Of a stretch of DNA of 64,000 nucleotides, positions 47,572 to 56,125 are shown one piece after another. This stretch comes from Mesostigma viride (lineage: Eukaryota; Streptophyta; Mesostigmatophyceae; Mesostigmatales; Mesostigmataceae). Numbering within the stretch: position 1 is the first letter of the stretch; the number at the start of each line of letters is the position of its first letter. Below the pieces are notes generated by a model. The model made no database searches. It was not told where the DNA came from and worked only from the letters and a program-made list of their open reading frames with translations. The DNA lies in the NCBI GenBank assembly GCA_009746045.1, contig RPFO01000299.1, positions 1,603,307 to 1,667,306 on the forward strand, in the 5' to 3' direction. The position numbers were made by a program, and so were the translations under genes.

Positions 47572-50500
47572 ATGGATACGTCTGTCACTACGCCGACCGA
47601 TCGGGCCATGGCAATCGAACTCAGGACGTACCATCGACCCATCGACGGGAGCCAGCGGCTGGAGACGTGGTCGGCCGTGGTCGACAGAGTGGTATCTCAC
47701 CAGAGGTGGCTTTGGGTGAGGGCCAAAGGGCAGCCATTAAACTCCATCGAGATGGAGGAACTGGCCGAGCTGCACCATCACGTCCTCAACAGGAGGATAG
47801 CCCCCGCCGGTAGGACCCTGTTTCTCGGGGGGACGGAGCTGAGCAGGCGGAGGGAGTCGTGCATGTTCAACTGCAGCTTCACCGAGGTGGAGACCGTCTA
47901 CGACGTCGTGGACGTGCTCTGGCTCCTGTTACAAGGTTGCGGCGTGGGCTTTGTGCCCGTCACCGGAACGCTGAACGGGTTCTCGCAGGCCATCTCCGAC
48001 ATCACCGTCATCCGGTCCACACGGACCGCCAGCGGCGGGAGGGAGTCGAACCAGGAGACGTGGGAGGGCATTTCGAGGACGTGGCGAATCAGTGTGGGCG
48101 ACTCGGCCGTTGCTTGGGCCAAGGCGGTGGGCAAGCTGCTGGCCGGGAAGTACCCCGCCAACCACCTTGTGCTGGACTTCAGCGAGATCAGACCGCCGGG
48201 AGAGAGACTCAAGGGCTACGGCTGGGTTGTGAGTGGCTGCTACTTGAACACTGTTTGCTTTGTTTTAATTGTCCCATTCCCTCATTGTTTTTTTTTACAA
48301 ATTGAACTTTGCGGTCATCCTTTTCGATGGCCAGGACAAGGGAATCAAGGCGTAACCATGTATTTTTGGCACAAGTGCTTAAACAACCTCCTCATAGGTG
48401 TGACGCACTAACGGACGCCTACGGAGATTGTGCCATAGCCCCAACACCACCGTAGATAGAAACGGCTGCAGCTACCTTGTTAGCCTTCTGGCTGAGCCTC
48501 ATGACCTTTGCATTGCTCTTAACACACTCCCTGTCTGCGAAACTGTCATGGAGCCCTTTGGCCTTGAACACCGGCTCAAACAGTTCCCTGTCCCTCTTAG
48601 CGACCGTGAGCGGGTTTTCACCCGACCGTTGGATCTCTTTAGCCTCGCAAACTTGGAGGAAAAACAGTGCAGCGCTCTGCTCTTCGCTGGTAAGGTCGCG
48701 TGCCGACGAAGACCTGGCAGCTCCATACATGGCCTTCAACTCGCTAGCACTCTTCCCAGTGACAGCCCTGTTGTTTGTGTCGTGCACATAAGGGTAGAGG
48801 AGACCGCAGTTCTCGTTGGTGTCCATGTAGCCTTTGATAGAATCGTTAAGCGCCTTGGCTGCCCAGGAGCTTCGTACACGCGGGTGCTCCTCTAGGTTGG
48901 TGATGGCGCCGTCTTTGGCGTCAGCCCTTTTCAGAATGTCCTCTGCCAGTGAGCGGTCAGCATTAAGGTAGCGCTCCAGCAGAATGGACACTTGGTCCCT
49001 GAACTTGGCCGCGATCTTGCCGGGCAGCAGCATTATGATCTTGGTTAGACCCTGGCGGTCAGTCACAGGCGTGTCTCGCTGGCCTTGACCTGGAAATCGG
49101 AAGTGGTCTCTGGTAGAGACCACTTCGGGATGTGTTTTTTGAAGCTTGAACCAGATGTCTTTGGGGGTCTTGAAACCAAAGCAAGACAACACGTCGATAA
49201 TAGAAATTCTGCCGTCGTCCGTCACCCTGATCTTGCCTGCAAACCTCGGGTCCTCCTCCGCCCCGTCCGCGGGCGTCAGGTAGTGGACGAGCGCGGACAT
49301 CTTTACCTTTTGACGGACAATTTCAGCTGTGGTGTGACGCACAACCGGACACGCGGGAAGACTGTACCAACGCCTTAACAACGCTGTTTGCCTGACACGA
49401 GTGGTACCGCACGCACTCTTCTGCCTGCTCTGTATGCCGTTTATCGCCACACAGAGCTCGGGAGACGAGAACATCTCCAAGGCGTTCCTGGCCATTGCGA
49501 ACATTCTGTCCATGCGCGCCGACCAGCTGCTCACGAAGATGGACATCCTAGACATCGTGAACCACCTGGGCACGATGTTGAGCAGTCGCCGGTCCGCAGA
49601 GATCGCCCTCATGGACTACGGCGACCCCGAGTGGAAGGAGTTCGCGTCGGCCAAGAAGGCCTGGTGGGTGGCGAACGCCCACCGCCAGCAGTCCAACAAC
49701 AGCCTCATCTTCCGCAAGCGGCCGACCAAGAAGCAGCTGGAGGAGATCTTTGCCATCATGCTCGACTCCGGTGGATCCGAGCCGGGCCTGTTCAACCTGG
49801 GAGTCGCCATCAAGCGCGCGCCATGGTGCAAGGGCTGCAATCCGTGTTGGCAAGTCTCGACAAACGCCGCTCACCCCGTAAATCTGTTCCCTTTGCTAAG
49901 ATTATCAGACGCCCACAATGGCTGCGTGTTTGTGTAATGCAGTCTCTGGAGTTGCTCTTCCATTGTGGGGGTGCCGTATCTCGACAGTAGTACTTCAACC
50001 TTTGATGAACACAGCGACTTGAACCTTTGCAATCCCTGCAATTTTGCCTCCTTTTGCCATGCTCGCATGTTCTCGCCCCTCCTGGAGGGTACCACACCTT
50101 ACCGTTATCGCATTTCATGCCTGCGTTCCTATCCTCCGATCCCATACTCCCACACTACAAAAATGTTTTCCACCCCTTGACGCACCAACAGCGAGATCCT
50201 CCTCGGCAACAAGTCCTTCTGCAATCTCACAGAGATTAATCTGGCGGCCTTCCAAGAGGGCAACAAGGCCGGGCTCGAGCGCGCGCTCTTCCTCGCCAGC
50301 AGGATGAATTACCGCCAGACGCTCGTGGACTTAAGGGATGAGATCCTGCAAGAGGCCTGGCACTTAAATAACGAGTTCCTGCACCTGTGCGGCGTGGGGC
50401 TGACGGGCATCGTGGCCAGGCCCGACCTGCACCCCTACGACTTCCGCCGCATGAAGAACGTGGCCGTGTCCTCCGCTTACCAGATGGCCAGGGAGCTGGG

Positions 50501-51164
50501 GAAACCCCTGCCCAAGAACGTCACCTGCATCAAGCCCAGCGGCACCCTGTCCAAGATCATGAGCACCAAGCAGTGGGGGGAGGTGCCCGAGGGCGTCCAC
50601 AAGCCATTGGGCAGGTACATCTTCAACAACATCACCTACTCCAAGCACGACCCGCTAGTCGAGCGATTCAAGAGGGCCAACTACAAGGTGGTGGACAAGC
50701 CGTTTGAGAGCGACTCGGTGCTGGTCACGTTCCCCGTCGAGTTCTGCACGGTGCCGTTCACGAAGACGACGGTGATTCGCAAAGACGGGACGGTGGAGGA
50801 AGTGGAGGTCAACACGGAGACGGCCATCGAGCAATTGGAGAGGTACAAGAGTCTGATGGAGAACTACTGCGAGCAAAACGTGTCTTGCACCGTGTCCTAC
50901 GACCCCACCGAGATCCCCGCGATCCTCTCATGGCTGGAACACAACTGGGACTCGTACGTTGGCGTCTCCTTTTTGCTGCGAGTGGACCCCACCAAGAACG
51001 CGGCCGACCTGGGATACAGCTACCTTCCCCAGGAGGTGGTGTCAGAGTCCGACTTTAGGAAGTACACCTCTCGCATCAGCCCGGTAGATTACGCGGGCAT
51101 CGTCCACTCCGACGCGGACGTGTTCGACGCGGACTGTCTCAGCGGCGCCTGTCCTGTCCGCTGA
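47572..51164 (+). CDS. nrdJ: class II (adenosylcobalamin-dependent) ribonucleotide reductase, three exons
   Basis: Exons 47,572-48,228, 49,455-49,849 and 50,192-51,164 join to 674 codons, near the ~740 residues of the monomeric Lactobacillus-type enzyme. Exon 1 has the Gly-Arg-Thr-Leu-x-Leu-Gly-Gly-Thr motif and the first redox Cys (FNCS). The radical-site Asn-x-Cys-x-Glu is split by intron 2, and the second redox Cys follows the Glu after exactly nine residues, as in that enzyme (408/410/419). The C-terminus ends in the Cys-x4-Cys reducing tail (DCLSGACPVR). All catalytic residues are thus present. It reduces nucleoside triphosphates to deoxy forms using B12 rather than a second subunit or oxygen, and pairs logically with the adenosyltransferase at 28,319. 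Confidence 0.9.
48229..49454 (+). other. intron 1 of the reductase gene, carries an antisense gene
   Basis: Donor GTGAGT at 48,229 and acceptor CGCCACACAG ending at 49,454 give a phase-0 join inside the conserved Gly-Trp-Val...Ser-Gly region. At 1,226 bp it is long for a viral intron. A direct repeat (GGTGTGACGCAC...CGGAC near 48,398 and 49,331) flanks the antisense gene. Confidence 0.8.
48419..49300 (-). CDS. antisense intron gene, KilA-N/BRO-like DNA-binding protein
   Basis: 293 residues from ATG 49,300, lying wholly inside intron 1 and read against it. The N-terminal part (GRISIIDVLSCFG, Trp-x2-Leu, Phe-x-Gly-Gln-Gly-Gln-Arg, Val-Thr...Gly-Leu-x2-Ile) looks like the viral/phage antirepressor fold (Bro-N/KilA-N). 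The centre has Leu-Tyr-x-Tyr-Val-His-Asp and Thr-Gly-Lys-Ser-Ala-x-Glu-Leu, as in phage antirepressor C-terminal regions. The resemblance is by eye. The frame extends upstream into exon 2, but the first ATG in the intron is the best start. Confidence 0.6.
   Translation of the reverse strand: MSALVHYLTPADGAEEDPRFAGKIRVTDDGRISIIDVLSCFGFKTPKDIWFKLQKTHPEVVSTRDHFRFPGQGQRDTPVTDRQGLTKIIMLLPGKIAAKFRDQVSILLERYLNADRSLAEDILKRADAKDGAITNLEEHPRVRSSWAAKALNDSIKGYMDTNENCGLLYPYVHDTNNRAVTGKSASELKAMYGAARSSSARDLTSEEQSAALFFLQVCEAKEIQRSGENPLTVAKRDRELFEPVFKAKGLHDSFADRECVKSNAKVMRLSQKANKVAAAVSIYGGVGAMAQSP
49810..50145 (-). CDS. antisense ORF in intron 2, Cys/His repeat protein
   Basis: 111 residues, starting inside intron 2 and ending opposite the end of exon 2. 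It contains CEHGKRRQNCRDCKG followed by Cys-x-His...Cys, the beginning of a repeat class (Cys-x-His-Gly-x-Arg-x3-Cys-x2-Cys) common in algal viruses and protists, presumably zinc-binding. The regular pattern stops after one and a half units, so the 3' part may be frameshifted. Confidence 0.45.
   Translation of the reverse strand: MGSEDRNAGMKCDNGKVWYPPGGARTCEHGKRRQNCRDCKGSSRCVHQRLKYYCRDTAPPQWKSNSRDCITQTRSHCGRLIILAKGTDLRGERRLSRLANTDCSPCTMARA
49850..50191 (+). other. intron 2 of the reductase gene (GC-AG)
   Basis: GCAAGT donor at 49,850 and CACCAACAG acceptor ending 50,191. The join places the radical Cys at the end of exon 2 and the Glu at the start of exon 3 with the spacing expected for the family, which supports these borders. 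Confidence 0.75.
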
Positions 51165-51443
51165 TCACCTGAATAGGAGTCGTACCGAATACCACAAAAG
51201 AGCTCCGAAGCTGACAACGCCGGGAACCAGCACTATCAGTAGATCACGCGTTCCAGGGATGAAAGTGCCTCCCTCTTGGCGTTTGTGCATGAAGGGTTTG
51301 ACGATTGGATAGATTATGTATAACGTGAATAAAAGGAACGGAATAGCCGCTGCGGAACCGATACTTCCCAGAATCGTATCTTGCGCCTTCACTGCCTCCC
51401 ACAGATCGTGTATGCTGGGTGCAGTCCCTCTCTCCTGCACCAT
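51165..51443 (-). CDS. two-pass membrane protein
   Basis: 92 residues from ATG 51,443. Hydrophobic stretches at about 25-48 (Ile-Gly-Ser-Ala-Ala-Ala-Ile-Pro-Phe-Leu-Leu-Phe) and 67-88 (Leu-Leu-Ile-Val-Leu-Val-Pro-Gly-Val-Val). The stop codon touches the reductase stop. A promoter box is not evident. Confidence 0.55.
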   Translation of the reverse strand: MVQERGTAPSIHDLWEAVKAQDTILGSIGSAAAIPFLLFTLYIIYPIVKPFMHKRQEGGTFIPGTRDLLIVLVPGVVSFGALLWYSVRLLFR

Positions 51444-51491
51444 CAATCTCGATTTCACAAGACACACAGATAATTAAGGTTCACCAATTGT

Positions 51492-51989
51492 TTATGCTGG
51501 AATGGAAGCCGGGACCACGCCGGGGATGGGAGCGCCCGTCATCTGAGGGGCCGGAGAGTTCACGTACGGCACCCTGGGCATCTGGAACTGGACCCCCCCG
51601 CTCCTGCTGCGTACCGTGTAGTACACGAGCGCACCCACTATGGCAATAAATAGCACGAAAATGAGAATGTTCAACCCCGTGTTGTCGGAATCCCGCTGGG
51701 CCTTGTCGTTTGCGGCAGAACCTGGTCCGGGGATGGCACTGCCGGGAGTGGAGGAGGATTCCTTTTTCCCAAAAACAGAACCGAGGGCCGAGAACACCCC
51801 GAATCCGACCGCTGACCCAGCAGCACTCTTACCAAGACTGGATAACAGGGATTCGCCCTTCACGGGGGTTTGTGAAATCTCCGTGTTGGGAGCTCGTGGA
51901 GGCGGGCGGGGAGGAGCGGGCCTCGGTGCCCTGACACTCGCACTGATTCTAGCCATAACTCTTGTCATGGAACCAGACAACATAGCCAT
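51492..51989 (-). CDS. single-pass membrane protein with Pro-rich flanks
   Basis: 165 residues. A basic, Pro/Arg-rich N-terminus, a Gly/Ser/Ala-rich region and one strong membrane segment at about 105-127 (Leu-Asn-Ile-Leu-Ile-Phe-Val-Leu-Phe-Ile-Ala-Ile-Val). The tail is Pro-, Val- and Met-rich. Typical of virion membrane proteins; family not recognised. Confidence 0.6.
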   Translation of the reverse strand: MAMLSGSMTRVMARISASVRAPRPAPPRPPPRAPNTEISQTPVKGESLLSSLGKSAAGSAVGFGVFSALGSVFGKKESSSTPGSAIPGPGSAANDKAQRDSDNTGLNILIFVLFIAIVGALVYYTVRSRSGGVQFQMPRVPYVNSPAPQMTGAPIPGVVPASIPA

Positions 51990-52050
51990 GCTTGATTAGA
52001 TACACAGTATGAAAGAGAAATAAATGTTTATTACCAATGACAGTTGATAA

Positions 52051-52746
52051 ATGGCTGACAGGATATACACGCTTGTCAGGCAATATAATGCGCGAATGAG
52101 ATACCTGCACGCGAGACAAGGCAAGGTCACGAAGCCCGTTTCCCTGTTAGACGCGATCCAAAGATGGTCAGGAAGGTGCGCCAGGTGCGGGGCGCCCATC
52201 TGGATCGCAGGAGACGCCCTCAAGCGAGCCGTGTTCAGCATTCCAGGCGTGTGGACTTGCCTCGACTGTGCGCACATGCCCCTCGGTGACGTGCGCCAGA
52301 AGTTGTTAGCCGCCCGGTCCAGAGCCGACGCGTGCGGGCTGAACAGAGAGTACCGCCCTTTTCGTTCGTACAAGTCGCCCACCATACTCCCTCCGCCAGG
52401 TGCGGATAGTGTGGTTTGGAGCTACATCAAGAAGGCGGCCAAGAACGCCAATGCACGCATGGTGAGAGACGGGAGGATGCCGTGTTTTGACACGGGAGAA
52501 GTTAGGAAGCTGTACAGCAGGTTTGTGAGGTGGCCGTACTGCGAGATATGTGGTAAGCGGTTCGTACTGCGCGGAAAGGCGAAGGAAGACACGCTGTCGT
52601 TGGATAAGGACGACCCGTTAAACAGGAGCTACTGTGGCGGGAACACAAAGCTGCTGTGTCATGGCTGCAATAATTCGAAGAGGTTCGAGGACGGGTTGAA
52701 ACTGTACGCCGACCTGTTCAGGAGGAACAGGTGCCCGCTTCTGTAG
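52051..52746 (+). CDS. zinc-binding, HNH-like protein
   Basis: 231 residues. An N-terminal cysteine pair set (CARCGAP...CLDCAH) suggests a zinc ribbon. Near the C-terminus CEICGKRF, then SLDKDDPLNRSYCGGNTKLLC and His-Gly-Cys-Asn-Asn-Ser-Lys have the shape of an HNH endonuclease fold: metal-binding Cys pairs around a Leu-Asp-x-Asp-Asp-Pro and a final Cys-Asn. The usual catalytic His before the loop is replaced by Lys or Asp, so it may be inactive or a structural zinc domain. Confidence 0.6.
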   Translation: MADRIYTLVRQYNARMRYLHARQGKVTKPVSLLDAIQRWSGRCARCGAPIWIAGDALKRAVFSIPGVWTCLDCAHMPLGDVRQKLLAARSRADACGLNREYRPFRSYKSPTILPPPGADSVVWSYIKKAAKNANARMVRDGRMPCFDTGEVRKLYSRFVRWPYCEICGKRFVLRGKAKEDTLSLDKDDPLNRSYCGGNTKLLCHGCNNSKRFEDGLKLYADLFRRNRCPLL

Positions 52747-52875
52747 ACCACGACTCGGCGCGTCCTCTGCGTAAGAACTAGCAGTGGATTCGTAATCCTC
52801 CCCCTCGAACGCGTGGTCGGGTCCAATAATGCAGGCGCGTCGAGAATGTGGGCAAGTATGTATCATACAAGACAT
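52618..52875 (-). CDS. possible small protein, low confidence
   Basis: 85 residues starting after an AT-rich spacer (TAATATCATTTAATAC on the minus strand). The N-terminus has Cys and His (CMIHTCPHSRRACIIG) and an acidic middle. The last third overlaps the HNH-like gene in antisense and may be meaningless. Confidence 0.3.
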   Translation of the reverse strand: MSCMIHTCPHSRRACIIGPDHAFEGEDYESTASSYAEDAPSRGLQKRAPVPPEQVGVQFQPVLEPLRIIAAMTQQLCVPATVAPV

Positions 52876-52998
52876 GGCTTTGTATTAAATGATATTATTA
52901 TCCAACTAACCACCCCATAGGAGCCCCCCCTTGCGAGATCGCGACCCTTGACTGCTTGTTGACGCGGTGACGGGATGACGCCGCTCGTCCGCTCTTTT

Positions 52999-53358
52999 TC
53001 ACTGCGCCCTGTCGGTGGCGCGTGCTACAGGCCGCAACGTCTGTCGCATCTGTTGCTGCTTCAAAACCTCGTCATTCGTCCTACTGAGCCGGTCAGAAAG
53101 CGCTCTGAGTTCCGCGTGTTTATGCAGCAACATGTCTCGAAATTGTCGCCCGCTCGTCCCGGGCCCGTGCTTGCTGTATTTTGTCACGAGAGGCTGCATC
53201 ATGTTGATGTACCTCCTGGCACTCGCACCCACCCTGTCTGAAGTAAACGACTCCATACCGTGCCCCCTCCCGTGCACGTGGCAGAAGCCGCCACGGCCGG
53301 CTTTGTTCTTGCAGGCCTTGCCCAATTTAGTGTACACCGGACAAGACATATGTACCAT
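52999..53358 (-). CDS. small protein with C-x-C-x-CxxH zinc motif
   Basis: 119 residues. The N-terminus 'CPVYTKLGKACKNKAGRGGFC' continues with His-Val-His, a Cys...Cys...Cys-x2-His unit found in many giant-virus and protist proteins as a short zinc finger. The remainder is a basic helical region. Function unknown. Confidence 0.6.
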   Translation of the reverse strand: MVHMSCPVYTKLGKACKNKAGRGGFCHVHGRGHGMESFTSDRVGASARRYINMMQPLVTKYSKHGPGTSGRQFRDMLLHKHAELRALSDRLSRTNDEVLKQQQMRQTLRPVARATDRAQ

Positions 53359-53391
53359 CGATAACCCCTGTGGACATATTATTGCCGCAAC

Positions 53392-53667
53392 TCAGTACTT
53401 TGGAGTGCGGCGGAAGATCTTGGACGTGTTGTCGTCAGAGTAGATGCTCTCGAGAATGGACTTCATCCCGCCGACCCCGGTTCCGTAGCCAGTGGGGGCC
53501 ACGTCAGAGGGCACGGCGTAGAACTCGCGATGGAACGACCCGGCGTTCAGCCACGGCTCGAACGTCGCATCGGTGGAGGATGACACGTCTGGGTAAGAAA
53601 CCGCGTCGTTTACGATCACCACTCGGTTCTGACTGGATTCTGTAAGGAATGACAGGGGCGTCGACAT
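53392..53667 (-). CDS. unknown 91-residue protein
   Basis: Mixed sequence rich in Ser, Tyr, Asp and Val, with no membrane segment or motif. The start (53,667) overlaps the end of the next upstream gene (53,616-54,005) by 52 bp, an overlap that is longer than elsewhere here, so one of the two borders may be wrong. Confidence 0.5.
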   Translation of the reverse strand: MSTPLSFLTESSQNRVVIVNDAVSYPDVSSSTDATFEPWLNAGSFHREFYAVPSDVAPTGYGTGVGGMKSILESIYSDDNTSKIFRRTPKY

Positions 53668-54005
53668 CCTTTTGGACTCTCTGTATACATGCCGCTTCCA
53701 TTTTTTTCGTAGGCCGTTTTACTCCTGACACAAGCGTGGTCATCCGTGCCCCCCTCTGTCGGCATGGACGGCGGCGGGTTCACCCCCCCGCACCGCACCG
53801 TGTCCATGTCGTTGTTTTGGGGGTGCACAGGCGAAGAGCATCGACTTCCCATGTCGTGTTGGTCAACTATTGTGTAAGGTTTAAATTGGTCGAGGGTAAT
53901 CCCGCACACGCGAGAAAGCCATTCGCATGTCTTGCGGGTCATGGGCGGGGGAGATGACGTGAAATTTATGTGGGCATACCGCTCCGTATAATGTCTCTTG
54001 CTCAT
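53616..54005 (-). CDS. unknown 129-residue protein
   Basis: Starts at ATG 54,005, overlapping by 15 bp the start of the divergent gene at 53,991. The N-terminal 45 residues look like protein (Cys-Glu-Trp-Leu-Ser-Arg-Val-Cys-Gly-Ile); the rest is Pro-, Gly- and Cys-rich and less convincing. No family recognised. Confidence 0.4.
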   Translation of the reverse strand: MSKRHYTERYAHINFTSSPPPMTRKTCEWLSRVCGITLDQFKPYTIVDQHDMGSRCSSPVHPQNNDMDTVRCGGVNPPPSMPTEGGTDDHACVRSKTAYEKNGSGMYTESPKGCRRPCHSLQNPVRTEW

Positions 54006-54269
54006 TTTACAAAGATGGTGAGAGAATTGGTATACATTTTTATCAAGGGGCTCATGTCTGACTCAATGAGCTGCGGAGAGATCACGGAAGGGCAGCGAGA
54101 GCACATCAAGCAGTTCATTCGACAAGTCACGCGTCTGCCGGGGAGCGTCATCGGGGAAGCGCTGGACAGTGTATGCCACGAGCTGTATGAAATGGAGTGC
54201 CCGCCGTCAGACCCCGTATCCTTCTCGGACTGGCTCACCACCAACCTGTGCGCCAGGTTGGTGATGTGA
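53991..54269 (+). CDS. unknown 92-residue protein
   Basis: ATG directly follows GTATA (53,986-53,990). The protein is helical with a short hydrophobic part at 10-22 and several Cys. It overlaps the divergent start of 54,005 by 15 bp. Confidence 0.55.
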   Translation: MSLAHFTKMVRELVYIFIKGLMSDSMSCGEITEGQREHIKQFIRQVTRLPGSVIGEALDSVCHELYEMECPPSDPVSFSDWLTTNLCARLVM

Positions 54270-54405
54270 TGCCTTTAAGGAGAGGCTCTGTATCGCCCGC
54301 TACGGAAGCGTCATTGGAGCTTGGCAACTAATTCGGGGCCGTACTAAAGCTCGAGTAGCCTTAGTGCGCTATCAACTGTGGGGGGGCGCGGATGGGGCGG
54401 GGGGG

Positions 54406-54552
54406 GCGAGTTTCTTTCAGTCTGCTTATCAAGTTAGCCAGCGATGTTCGGGGCTGGGGCTGGGGTGCCACGGGGGGGATGGGCGAGTTTCTTTCAGTCT
54501 GCTTATCAAGTTAGCCAGCGATGTTCGGGGCTGGGGCTGGGGTGCCACGGGT
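54406..54552. repeat. 77-bp direct repeat, two copies
   Basis: GCGAGTTTCTTTCAGTCTGC... occurs at 54,406 and 54,483. Because 77 is not a multiple of three the second unit changes the reading frame of the acetyltransferase-like gene's C-terminus. The flanks are G-runs. Confidence 0.85.
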
Positions 54553-55426
54553 GGGGGGGTCTTCTTCTTGACAACTCCCGTCTTCTTTTTTCTGTCCGGT
54601 GTCGGGTTGCTCTGTACCTCCGGCTCTCCCTCCTCCTCCTCGTTCTCCAGTCTTCGTGCAGACAGTTGATCGACCATAAACATCTGCTTTTTTGTGATAG
54701 GACCCGTGCGGCGAGGGGCAACGCACTTGGCTTCCACTTTGCTGAGGGGGCGTGCATCATTATGCTCGTACCGTCGTCCTCCTTAAACGGGATAAGCCCG
54801 TATGCGTTATGGTAGTAGTTCACCAAGCTCAGGTTGTAGTGGATACTGCATACAAACTCCTTCAGCTTATTTAAGCTGCGTTTTTTAATCTCTTTTGCCA
54901 GAGCCCGTTTTGTGGCTGGAAATTTGTCGAGCTCCTTCGAGAGTTGAGCGAATGTAAACTTCTCATACGGATCGGGATCCCTGCAATCGCCCCCGCTTGC
55001 CTCCAGCACTAGCCGGGGCGGGGGTTTTGGTCTCATTTGCCCCTTCAATCTATTGATGGCGTAACAGAGGATTCGCTTACCCACTCCCGCAAATTTGACT
55101 TGTTCTTCTTCCGAGCTTGAATCCCACAACTCTTGTGTACGCACGTAAAACCATGACAAGTATATATAATTTTCACTTGGACGGACCTCCAAATCCACGT
55201 ACACAATGACAGGACCGCCTATCAAGCTGTGTTTACTCCTATACGCTTGGTGTATCCGGTCGACAAGGGGTGACTCGTACCCGTCTGGTATGGGGATTGT
55301 GAGTTTCATGTACGATCTCCCGTTCGTCTGCTCGTACAAACGAAACTGGTGACCGTTGATAGTAGGCAAGGGGAAATTGAGGACCTCTGACCAAGGAGGG
55401 GGGGTCCACTTTTTTCTTTTAGCCAT
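54429..55426 (-). CDS. GNAT acetyltransferase-like protein with Lys/Pro-rich tail (one frameshift)
   Basis: The first 235 residues are in one frame (55,426 down to about 54,730). They contain Val-Gly-Lys-Arg-Ile-Leu-x2-Ala-Ile at 125-140, then Pro-Arg-Leu-Val-Leu-Glu-Ala-Ser-Gly-Gly and a late Leu-Val-Asn-Tyr-Tyr-His-Asn-Ala-Tyr-Gly-Leu-Ile-Pro. That is the acetyl-CoA loop, strand and Tyr-x3-Gly-Phe end of the GNAT fold, by eye. A one-base indel near 54,730 joins a second frame with a Glu/Lys/Pro-rich tail that runs into the 77-bp repeat. The substrate is unknown. It shares a 61-bp divergent promoter with the gene at 55,488. Confidence 0.5.
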
Positions 55427-55487
55427 TATGTTAACGGTAGGTGTATAATACGCACATGTCTTTTTTTGTGAAGGCTAATGTATACGG
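55427..55487. promoter_or_regulatory. divergent promoter with GTATAATAC and GTATAC
   Basis: The 61-bp spacer between two divergent starts carries GTATAATAC at 55,443-55,451, which reads GTATTATAC on the other strand, and GTATAC at 55,480-55,485, two bp before the plus-strand ATG. Confidence 0.5.
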
Positions 55488-56047
55488 ATGTCGTCTCTTC
55501 AAGCGACCAATCCCTTGGCACTGGCGCCAGGCCAGACGACCCATCGCGTTCTGATCACCGGCACTAACAAGCCAGGGGAGACCACGTTCATGCTCCCCGC
55601 GCCTGTCCTCAACGTGGAGACCTGTCGGGTCGTTTACGCACAGATACCGGCCGTGTCGACGAGGACGAGCGCGGTCAGGCTCATGCTTGGGGATCGAGAG
55701 GTGGAGAAGGTGCAGACCGCCGTCCCCACCGCCATCCCAGCCACACCGCCGCCGCTGCCACCGCCGCCACCACCGCCTGCGCCCCCTCCCGTACGCGCGG
55801 AGCCCGCGGGTCGTTCAAGAAGGACTTCTTTATCGGCAAGGCCCACTTCTTTGTTGTCCCGAACGGCATCGAAATTTACCAACCCCATTCGCCCATGGAC
55901 GACTCCGCCGCATTCACCCCGCCTCTTGTCTGCGTGTCCACGGTGACGGTCGAGATCTACGAGCTGCCGTCCACGGAGAGAGAGTTAATGGATCTAGGCA
56001 GTGACACCTTTGCCATCTTGTTGGAGTTCACGTCAAGGCGCAGGTGA
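55488..56047 (+). CDS. unknown protein with poly-proline linker (one frameshift)
   Basis: Residues 1-75 are beta-rich (LITGTNKPGETTFMLPAPVL). A Pro tract encoded by CCGCCGCCACC repeats follows. Beyond about 55,800 the initial frame turns into low-complexity Arg/Ser/Thr, while another frame continues as ordinary protein (Phe-Phe-Val-Val-Pro-Asn-Gly-Ile-Glu-Ile-Tyr...) to TGA at 56,045-56,047. One base in the GC-rich linker would join them, giving about 186 residues. Two beta domains linked by proline recall minor virion proteins; not recognised. Confidence 0.5.
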
Positions 56048-56102
56048 CATAAAAAACGACCCTTTCGCCTGTGGTCTGTGAAAAAAAAAAGCTAACCCTA
56101 CT

Positions 56103-56108
56103 GTATAC
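56103..56108 (+). promoter_or_regulatory. GTATAC box before the fibre-like gene
   Basis: GTATAC lies 17 bp before the ATG at 56,126, after an A9 run. Confidence 0.4.
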
Positions 56109-56125
56109 AACACAGGTCACTAAAT

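Noticed and set aside
48428-48895. 155-codon plus-strand frame inside intron 1
   Set aside because: Opposite the KilA-N/BRO-like gene, whose sequence is far more protein-like.
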